14,849 bases of DNA, from positions 1-14,849 of the forward strand of contig CAIYFP010000014.1 in NCBI GenBank assembly GCA_903925515.1, written 5' to 3'. Shown here piece by piece: positions 7,133 to 14,400 of this stretch (position 1 is the stretch's first letter; each line of letters starts with the position of its first letter). The translations under genes were made by a program, and so were the position numbers. Origin of the DNA: an uncultured Verrucomicrobiota bacterium (GTDB lineage Bacteria; Verrucomicrobiota; Verrucomicrobiia; Limisphaerales; UBA9464). Under the pieces are notes generated by a model, which saw only the letters and a program-made list of their open reading frames with translations, ran no database searches and had not been told where the DNA came from.

Positions 7133-7490
7133 CGCCTCGCGCGCCCTCACTGCGGCGGAGGTTGAAGCCGCGCTCCGTGTCGCCCTGCGCGACGAGGGAA
7201 TCCTGCTTCCCGAGACCATCGAAGATATTGCCGAGCTGGAAGCCACTCTGGATTTGACCGGTGTCCCAACGCCCGATCCCCGGGCGTTCGCCGCCAAACT
7301 TAGAGCGGCGACCAGTGACGCCAAAGTCGTTGCCTTTCCCAACCCCAAGCCGGCACCAGCCAAAGACGAGAACCTCGCCATGGCTGCGCGCAATGGCGGC
7401 GCACTCAGCGAAGAGACTCGTCGCAAGATGGACAAGCGTCGCTCGGACTACGAAGCGCAGAACCGGAGACCGGAGGATGGCCAGAAGTGA
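7110..7490 (+). CDS. Small soluble protein between sigma factor and ImmA/IrrE peptidase
   Basis: I do not recognise this 126-residue protein. An acidic helical N-terminal part (residues about 13-50, rich in E, D, A and L) is followed by a proline-rich linker (FPNPKPAPAK, 76-85) and a basic C-terminal tail (EETRRKMDKRRSDYEAQNRR, 101-120). There is no signal peptide, membrane segment or cysteine. The gene starts inside the end of the sigma gene and its stop lies 11 bases past the ImmA start, so the three genes are clearly one unit. By analogy with ImmR/ImmA and DdrO/PprI pairs, where an ImmA-type peptidase cleaves a regulator, it could be an anti-sigma factor or antitoxin-like inhibitor cleaved by the downstream peptidase. 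That role is inference from position only. The ribosome-binding site is poor, consistent with translational coupling. Confidence 0.65.
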   Translation: MNTHQSGDASRALTAAEVEAALRVALRDEGILLPETIEDIAELEATLDLTGVPTPDPRAFAAKLRAATSDAKVVAFPNPKPAPAKDENLAMAARNGGALSEETRRKMDKRRSDYEAQNRRPEDGQK

Positions 7491-8310
7491 TCTGCCTGCG
7501 GACCGGGTCGAGTTCCTGGATGACCTTGCCTGCGACGTTTGGGGCGAGTTCTGTGGCGACCGGCCGACCTCGGTTCACGCCATTGCCAGCCAGCTGAAGC
7601 TCGGCCCCAGCTACGACGACTTCGGGACGGACTTCGACGGGATTCTCGAACACCGTTCGGGACGCTTCCACATCTACTGCAACACCGCCGACGGCAAGCA
7701 TTCGCATCACCCGCGCGTGCGGTTCACGCTGGCGCACGAGCTGGGGCACTACTTCATCGACGAGCACAGGAACGCTCTGCGGGCGGGGCAACCACCAAAG
7801 CCCTCCTTTCCAGATCGACCTGGTGATGACCCAATCGAACACGAGGCCAATGCCTTTGCCGCAGCCCTGTTGATGCCGAAGTCGGAGTTTCGGGAGGCGC
7901 TGAAATCCGTGCCCGCAGGTCTTAAAGGAATTCTCGAGTTGGGGAGCACGTTTGGGGTTTCGAAGCAGAGCGCCGCCCTCCGCTACGCCAACGCTAGCGG
8001 GCGGGAATGTGCCATCGTCATGTTTCGCAATGGATCACCTCCCTGGTGGGAAATATCCCCGCTCCTGGAACGGACTGGCCTAAATAGAATCAAGGCGCTG
8101 AAGGACTCCATCCCTCCGGATTCGGCAACAGGCATGGCGCTCGCGGATGCACCAAATCAAGCCTGCGAGCTGCGGACCACCAACACGCTCGCAAGTTTGT
8201 GGTTTGCCGGAGTGCCTAATGGCAGCCAGCGTGACATAGTCTTTCGGGAATCTGCTGTTCGATTGGGTTCATTCGGTGTTTTGGCGCTTTTAGAGCCTCA
8301 TCAACGCTAG
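7477..8310 (+). CDS. ImmA/IrrE family metallo-endopeptidase
   Basis: This 277-residue protein has the family's zinc signature: HELGH at residues 87-91 in RFTLAHELGHYFIDEHR, and the third ligand E123 in the motif HEANAFAAALLMP (122-134). Members of the family cleave regulators, such as the ICEBs1 ImmR repressor and Deinococcus DdrO, to switch on stress or mobile-element genes (established knowledge). The C-terminal part (about 175-277) is a further domain that I do not recognise; it could be the sensor. The open frame starts at 7261, but that part overlaps the previous gene in another frame. The ATG at 7477 has GGAG 8 bases upstream and leaves a 14-base overlap, so it is preferred. It is the last gene of the plus-strand triad and meets the convergent nuclease-like gene with only 4 bases between stops. 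Confidence 0.92.
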   Translation: MARSDLPADRVEFLDDLACDVWGEFCGDRPTSVHAIASQLKLGPSYDDFGTDFDGILEHRSGRFHIYCNTADGKHSHHPRVRFTLAHELGHYFIDEHRNALRAGQPPKPSFPDRPGDDPIEHEANAFAAALLMPKSEFREALKSVPAGLKGILELGSTFGVSKQSAALRYANASGRECAIVMFRNGSPPWWEISPLLERTGLNRIKALKDSIPPDSATGMALADAPNQACELRTTNTLASLWFAGVPNGSQRDIVFRESAVRLGSFGVLALLEPHQR

Positions 8311-8314
8311 TGCG

Positions 8315-9340
8315 TCACACGAAAAGGCCATTGGCCCTTAGTATTCTGCAGGTATTGTAACCGTCAATAATGGCAAAACGACTTCTGCGAGAGTGCTGGG
8401 TCAAGGTGAACGCTTCGACGGTTTTCCTAACCGCGGGTGATACTTTATGGCAATGCTGAATGATGTAGATATCTGCCGGAATGTTGAATAGCCGATAAAT
8501 CTGATCCCCGTTCTTGCCGCAATCGGTAGGCTTCATTTCATGAAACCTGGAAGGCCCCTTGAGCAAAAGGGCCGCAGTATGCCTGACTCCGGACAAGGAA
8601 ATGTTTCCGGTGAAAAGGTCAGATTCCTCACCGCCCCAATCCTTGGGCTTATCAACTTCCGAAAACAGTTTACAAAACAATTCCTTAACAGAGTCTTCAG
8701 ATATTGATTCCATCTTGTTGAATTCCGCTTTCGATGGATTCCATGCAAAGTCAACATTCGAGAACTGATCAATCTGCCCTAAACGCAGCTCAAGCATGTC
8801 CTTCAACGGGAATAGATCGGTTGTTTCCATTCGTTCCATTAAGTCGCCTACTATGTATGGAACAGCACGTATCGTGGTCGCATCTATTGATACAATTGAT
8901 CCGAATACAAACGTGTTGATAGATCCGCCCAAGATCGATCTCGCCGTTTCAGTAGTGAGTCCGGATTTCGAGAACTCGAATACAAGCCGCGTATTTGGAA
9001 TGAATGCATCCACATTTTCAGATAACGAAACTAGGCTAGACGAACTAGCCGCCCCGAATCCTTTTCCATAAAAGTGCCCTTGGTAGAAAAACCTAAGGCC
9101 TGGCTTTAGCTGGTTCCGGATAGCCAGAGTATGAAATGACGGAATGCGATTCGTTCTCACGAGACGAATGATGTGTTGGCCGAGTTCATTGGCGAGCAAG
9201 CCCCCATCAAATCCCTTGATTCCGTCCGATGATCTGGCCAACGCAGCCCCCATCTGATGTGGGAGTGTGGACGTGTCCATTATCTCAGGCAAACGAGTTG
9301 CACTGACATACCATGCCCTAATTGTTGTTTCTTCAGTCAT
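8315..9340 (-). CDS. Orphan protein with possible PD-(D/E)XK nuclease domain
   Basis: I do not firmly recognise this 341-residue protein. The N-terminal two thirds (residues 1 to about 240) show mixed alpha/beta character with no known motif. The C-terminal part has a strand AALLLKG (256-262), then FHEMK (266-270) and GKNGDQIYR (275-283). This is followed by a strand-plus-helix segment ADIYIIQHCHKVSPAVR and finally FAIIDG (322-327). The E268-M-K270 triplet after a hydrophobic strand, with D241 upstream, resembles the D...ExK core of restriction-endonuclease folds; this is inference, not a secure assignment. Composition is clearly lower in GC than its neighbours (about 38-45% in sampled segments), which suggests recent acquisition. 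It begins 16 bases after the SMC-like gene stop, so the two are probably co-transcribed. No clear ribosome-binding site is visible. Confidence 0.65.
   Translation of the reverse strand: MTEETTIRAWYVSATRLPEIMDTSTLPHQMGAALARSSDGIKGFDGGLLANELGQHIIRLVRTNRIPSFHTLAIRNQLKPGLRFFYQGHFYGKGFGAASSSSLVSLSENVDAFIPNTRLVFEFSKSGLTTETARSILGGSINTFVFGSIVSIDATTIRAVPYIVGDLMERMETTDLFPLKDMLELRLGQIDQFSNVDFAWNPSKAEFNKMESISEDSVKELFCKLFSEVDKPKDWGGEESDLFTGNISLSGVRHTAALLLKGPSRFHEMKPTDCGKNGDQIYRLFNIPADIYIIQHCHKVSPAVRKTVEAFTLTQHSRRSRFAIIDGYNTCRILRANGLFV
8322..8339 (-). terminator. Possible weak intrinsic terminator
   Basis: On the minus strand AAGG(G)CC, loop AAT, GGCCTT forms a short stem with one bulged base, followed by a run of four T. 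It overlaps the last codons of the 8315-9340 gene. The stem is short and the T run minimal, so function is doubtful. Confidence 0.25.
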
Positions 9341-9356
9341 CGTGAGCGTGGGTTTC

Positions 9357-11396
9357 TTACAAATCTACGCTGAGCAGTCGTCCTTCCTCCACCGAGGCGT
9401 CCAACACAGGGTTTAGAACCCACGGGGGGCGGTTGAGCTGCTCAGGCGGCGGTTCGGTGGTGGTGACGATGTATTGAAACGGAGCCGATTCGGGTTCGCC
9501 GCCCTCAAGCGCGTGCGCTGCATTGAACAGGGTAACGTAGATTGCAGCGGCTAAATCTGCTTCCCGAGGGCTGTCATGCATCAGGAAGCGTGGATGGTGC
9601 GCCGCGGAATCGGTGATTCCTAGTGCGAGGGCGGCGAGGTCGAATGCAAGCCAGCGAACCACCTTCAATGCCGCGCTGTCCCTCGGTCCGTGGTATTCCA
9701 GCTCGGGAACGATGCTCTTGCCGGAGAACCGCACGCTTCCGGTAACGACATCACCGAGCATCTGCTGCACGACGTAGTTGAACAGCTCGCCGAAGTGGTT
9801 GACCAGCTTCTGGTGTTGTTCGGTGAGCGCATCAAGTTGTCTGCTCAGAGATTCCTTGTCGGCCCTGAGCCGATTTAGCTCTTCGTCCCAATCGTCCAAA
9901 TCACGGCAGGCGGTCTTGTAGGCGTCCAATAGCCCCGCAATCCGTTTGGATTCCTCCCACGGCGCTTCGGCCTGTTCCAATTCCTGCCGATGCTTCTCCC
10001 GAATTGCTGTCAGCTCAGCTTGAGCCTTTTCCAGAGCAACCTTTCGAGGGGCAGCAAGTTTCCGTCGCCTTTCCAGTTCTCGTTCCAAGATTGCCAGCTT
10101 GGAAACTGCCGGGTGGGCCTCCTGCTGAGTGGCGTTTACGGCTTGGGTAACTTCGTCGTCATCCTTCGGACGCTCATCAGCGATGGGACACTTCTCCCGC
10201 CATGCACGGTTCAATTCATGCGAGCAGTAGCCAGGAAATGGCCCGATATTTCGTAGAAATAACCGAGAGGAATCTTTTGGCTGTGGCTTTGGGGCGGGCG
10301 GCGGCGTTCCGGCCAACCGGGACTTCTCCAACTCGAACGCCTCCTCCCACTCGTCAACCAGATCCTGCGTGAGATTCGACTCCGCTTGGCGTGTGCCGAT
10401 CACGGAAAGTGCCGCGCTGAGTTCCGACTCATGACGGGCCGCAATTCTCTTTGGGTCCGTCTTCGCCCGAAGCTCCGTCACCTGACGGTCCACCTCCTGT
10501 CGCAGAAGCGGATCGTCGGGCTGGGCTACCGGAACTGCCAGGGCCGCTTCCAGCTTCAATCGCTCACGTTCTACCGCGAATTCCATTTTCCCGCGGTCAC
10601 GCGACTTCTGTTCGTGCCCTTGCGATTTGGAGGCGAACTCCGTCAGCAGTCGCTGCTCCTCCTTCTCAACCAACCCGAGAACAAGCCGCACCAGGTTGCC
10701 CCTGTCATCATGCGACATCTCGGGGCTCTTGGAGTCACTCTCTTTGTGCCGCCATTCCAGTAAGCCGCTGAAATGCGCCTCTTGGTCACGAGCCAGCCAG
10801 GTGATCAGTCGGAGCCAGTCCAGCGTGTCACCTTTGTCGGCGAGGGTCCGCAGCCTCATTTCACCAAAGACCGCCGCATCCAACGCGTCTTCGTAGTCCG
10901 CGAAGCCAACACGGGATGGCGACTTTGGGAATTCATCCATTAGTGCACCGTCTTTGCGGGCGAACGGATGATACCCCGTGTCACTGAGCGGGCGACCGAC
11001 GAGCCACCGCTTGCCGTTCAAGAAGACTTCCGCGAGGACCCAGCCGTTGCTGAACTTTGACCGGAACCCCTCGCGGAACTGCTCAGTCCCCGGCGTTTTC
11101 TCCCCAAGCACGAAGCGAATCAGTCGGCAAAAGGTCGTTTTGCCTGCGCCATGACCGGCGAGGCGGGCGGCGTTACCGGTCCCACCGCTCGGCCGAGCCC
11201 AGAGGATGTTCAGGCCTCGGCGCAGCTCGATCTGCCGGAGCAGCGTCTCCTGGCTGGGTGGCCACTCTTTGAAGACCGCCAACTTCGACACCCAGACAGC
11301 CGGTTGCTCACGGCCCTCAATCGGCTTCAGTGAAACCGGCCCATTGTTTGGCTGGACCACCAAGCCAGGAAGTTCGGGATCGATCGCTTTAGCCAT
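9357..11396 (-). CDS. SMC/Rad50-like coiled-coil ATPase
   Basis: This 679-residue protein has the split ABC-ATPase plan of the SMC/Rad50/RecN group. An N-terminal Walker A GHGAGKTT (81-88) lies after the strand GLNILWA. Two long charged, predicted coiled-coil stretches (about 240-365 and 425-535) follow. A C-terminal lobe has the Walker B-like strand RFLMHDSP (603-610) and the following helix READLAAAIY. The HDSP end of Walker B resembles DUF2326-type ATPases (from memory). Between the coiled coils sits a proline-rich segment (PPPAPKPQPK, 365-374) and a paired-cysteine segment with C391 and C403 (GYCSHELNRAWREKCP), possibly a hook or metal site. Such ATPases usually sense or process DNA ends with a partner nuclease. 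Here the next gene downstream has a possible nuclease domain. The gene starts 6 bases after the methyltransferase stop. Confidence 0.85.
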   Translation of the reverse strand: MAKAIDPELPGLVVQPNNGPVSLKPIEGREQPAVWVSKLAVFKEWPPSQETLLRQIELRRGLNILWARPSGGTGNAARLAGHGAGKTTFCRLIRFVLGEKTPGTEQFREGFRSKFSNGWVLAEVFLNGKRWLVGRPLSDTGYHPFARKDGALMDEFPKSPSRVGFADYEDALDAAVFGEMRLRTLADKGDTLDWLRLITWLARDQEAHFSGLLEWRHKESDSKSPEMSHDDRGNLVRLVLGLVEKEEQRLLTEFASKSQGHEQKSRDRGKMEFAVERERLKLEAALAVPVAQPDDPLLRQEVDRQVTELRAKTDPKRIAARHESELSAALSVIGTRQAESNLTQDLVDEWEEAFELEKSRLAGTPPPAPKPQPKDSSRLFLRNIGPFPGYCSHELNRAWREKCPIADERPKDDDEVTQAVNATQQEAHPAVSKLAILERELERRRKLAAPRKVALEKAQAELTAIREKHRQELEQAEAPWEESKRIAGLLDAYKTACRDLDDWDEELNRLRADKESLSRQLDALTEQHQKLVNHFGELFNYVVQQMLGDVVTGSVRFSGKSIVPELEYHGPRDSAALKVVRWLAFDLAALALGITDSAAHHPRFLMHDSPREADLAAAIYVTLFNAAHALEGGEPESAPFQYIVTTTEPPPEQLNRPPWVLNPVLDASVEEGRLLSVDL

Positions 11397-11402
11397 GGGA
11401 AA

Positions 11403-14400
11403 TCATGCCAGCACAAGCTCCTCCGCTTGCCTTGTCATTGTGGGTACTTCGGGAATCAGGATGGCCGATGGCGGCAGCGTCGCCGAAACGCGCAGCGCAA
11501 TCCATGCGTCGTAGCCTACGTCCTCAGTTGCGGGAGGTCGCGGGCCATCAAGCAGTTGAAAGATGCGTCCCTGTGCGCCGGGGCTGACGGCAAGATGCCG
11601 CGCCCCAATCGCCTTCAAGCTGTCGAGGAACATTACGGGCTTTGCAGCCTCGCACCAACGCTGCGCCCACGCCCTTACGCGCGCCGCGTCATCGCCGGGC
11701 GCGAGGCGCTGCATGAGTTTGGGACTGGTCGCGAGCACGAACGCATCACGCAGGCGCGGCAATGGAAGACTGCCGCCCGCCTCTGAAAGCAGGGCGAAGA
11801 CGAGACTGACGGTGTAGTGCGCTCCCTCCGAGGCTGGTAAGCGAAATTCCGTAGGCAAGGTGCGCTCGGCATTGGCGGGCAAAGCCAGTCCCAGTCCGAA
11901 CTGAACTCCACCGGTGGCGGATCTCTGATCAGTGGCGGGTTTGGCTTTCTTCGGTTTCTTCGCGCCCTTGTCATGAAGACCGGCTTTAACTTCTTCTTCG
12001 TAGCGCTGGTGGTTGAGGGCGAGGAGGCGGTCGAGGACGGTGCGGCGGGCGGGCTCGCTGAGGGTGAAGCGCTCGCCTTGCTTGGTGGCGTGGAAGCCGT
12101 GGCCAAGGTCGAGGGGAGGGAGAGGGGGCGCGGGGAGGGGGGAGGGGGATGCGGGCGAAGGGGGATGGACGACTTGTCCGTTGACCACGATGGGCCATCC
12201 GTATGCCAATGCCACCGCTTGATCCATCTCCACGTGCAATGCCCGCAACCGCTCGATGTCCGCCGACGCCTCGCTTCGGTCGTGGAAGCGGTTGTAGGTG
12301 TCGGTCAAACCTTCGTCGTTTTTAAACATTATCTCAGAGCGCAATCTTTCGTAAACCACCCCAATTTCACTCAGTCTATTATCCGCCGCCGGCATTGGAA
12401 ACGCTTCAAAATTCGTGGGTGAGTAACGCAGGTCTGTCTTCATTTTACTGCCTGCGCCTGAACCTCGAGCCCAAGTTTCGTGAATCGTGCTTTGAAGAAC
12501 AGCAAACAAGCCGTGGTCATCGTTGGCAAAGACCGTGATCGCTTGGTCGAAGATTGTCGCTGAAGGAAGCAACGCAAATGCCCACGTCTCAGAGGTCTTG
12601 GCCTTTACAATAGCCTTCGTTGGCCAGTTTTGGTTATGTTGCCATCCCGTTGGATGTTCAGCGAAGCGATTTCCGAGCCCGATAGCGTGATACAAGGCTG
12701 GTCGGCTTCGTGCAAATAGCCACCAATTCCTTTGCTCCTCGCTGTTTTGGCTTTCCTCGCCAGACGCGCGAGATTTATTTAAATACCCAAAGACCGAATT
12801 GTAGCGTTGCGCTTTCTCCTCAGCCCAATCCCAAAAGCAAATAATCCAACGTCGTGGTCGCAAATCTGGAAATGCGTTGAGTTCGACTCCGTTGATGTAA
12901 GGAAGTATGACTTTGGATGTCTCTGGATTTGCGGCCAAGAAATGTTTCGCAGTGTCTTCTGTTATTTCAAAATAATCCCCAAGCACGTAACACCCGACGA
13001 AACAAACGTTTTGGTTGCCAGCTAACGAGTGCGGCTCTAGCTGCGGAGTGAGAGTAAGCGTGGTTGAAAAGGTTGGGCCACCCCATTTTCCACGGAACAT
13101 AACAAATGGGCTAACCACTACCGCAGCATTTCCTGGCCATGGCATGTCTGGCCACGCAACGACAATGTTTGAACCTTCTGCAACAATTTGGTCAAGGCCG
13201 ACCTTTTTGCTGTCGCCTTCGGTAGTGGAGTTCGTTGCAACCAAACCAACCGTAGCACCAGGTCGGGTTAACCTATGACATCGAACCGCAAAGAATGCGC
13301 AGATGTCCGCTAACCCCGCTTTTTTCCCGTAGAGATGATTAGCTAACCACGCTCGATAATCGTGTCCGAACAATCCAGATATGTCGTGACCACCGATGAA
13401 CGGCGGATTTCCAACGAACGCATCGAATCCACCGCGAGCGAACACCTCAGGAAATTCCACCGGCCAGTGGAACGGGCGGCGTCCGCGCAGGCGCTCATGC
13501 GCGTGAGCGAGGAGCGGGGAGCGGGGAGCGGGGGCCGGGGGGGGCAGGTTTTCCCGCCTCTCGCCTCCCGCCTCCCGCTCCCCGTCTAGCTTAATCAGGC
13601 GTTGCACGGTCTCCGCCTCGGCGGTGCGTTGGTCTTCGTAGGCGTCGCCATCGAGGCCGCGCAGCTCGAAGGCGATGAGACAGTCGGCGAGGGCCTTCAC
13701 CTTGGCGGTGGCGGCCTCGGCTTCGGCGTGCAGGCGGTTCTTGGTGACGATGTCCTGGTTGGAGTGGGAGGGCAGGTCTTCGAGGGCGCGGCGTTTGGCG
13801 GAGGCTTCGTCCACGTTCCTTGCGAGGTCGGCCGTGGCGAAGGTGACCTGCCGGTCGCCGGGGCGGAGGCTGAAGTTGACGATCTGCTGGACGGAGGTGA
13901 CGCCGAGCAGGGAATCGCCGCACTTGAGGGCGTGGTCGAGGAAGGTGAAGGGGCGGTCGCGTTGCAGGGTTATGAGCCAGAGGGAGAGCTTGGCCATCTC
14001 CACGGCCATCGGGTTGATGTCCACGCCGTAGAGGCAGCGGTCGGCGACGTAGCGCCGGGCGATGGCGAGGCGTTCGGCGGGGTCGGCGGGGAGGAGGCGC
14101 TCGGAGGGGGAGGCGAGGGAGAGGGAGCCGTCGGGGAGGACGAGGAGGGGGGGGGGAGCGGGGTGCGGGGAGCGGGGAGCGGGGGGCGCAGACTGGAGGG
14201 AGGGGGGTGCGGGGGGCGGAGACTGGGGGGATGGGGGTGAGGTTAGGGGAGGCGGCGTTCCAGGGATTGGCGGAGGCGGGAGAGCATTTGACTGATGCGG
14301 GTGGAGGTTTCGAGGAGTGGGTTGGATGGGTGTTCCGTGAGGGGTCCCACTCGTTGGGCAAGGAGAAGATGGGTCTCGATCTCGTGAAGGGAGCCCCGGG

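Noticed and set aside
7261..7476. Extended start for the ImmA/IrrE gene
   Set aside because: The extension lies in another frame of the 126-residue gene. The ATG at 7477 has a good ribosome-binding site and removes it.
12111..12166. Independent mobile element at the C-terminal linker of drmMI
   Set aside because: It lacks the inverted C-rich arm seen at 13510-13587 and can be explained as simple-sequence expansion in a proline-rich linker.
13602..14240. A 212-codon glycine/valine-rich plus-strand frame opposite drmMI
   Set aside because: Composition reflects the complement of GC-rich methylase codons, and no domain is recognisable.
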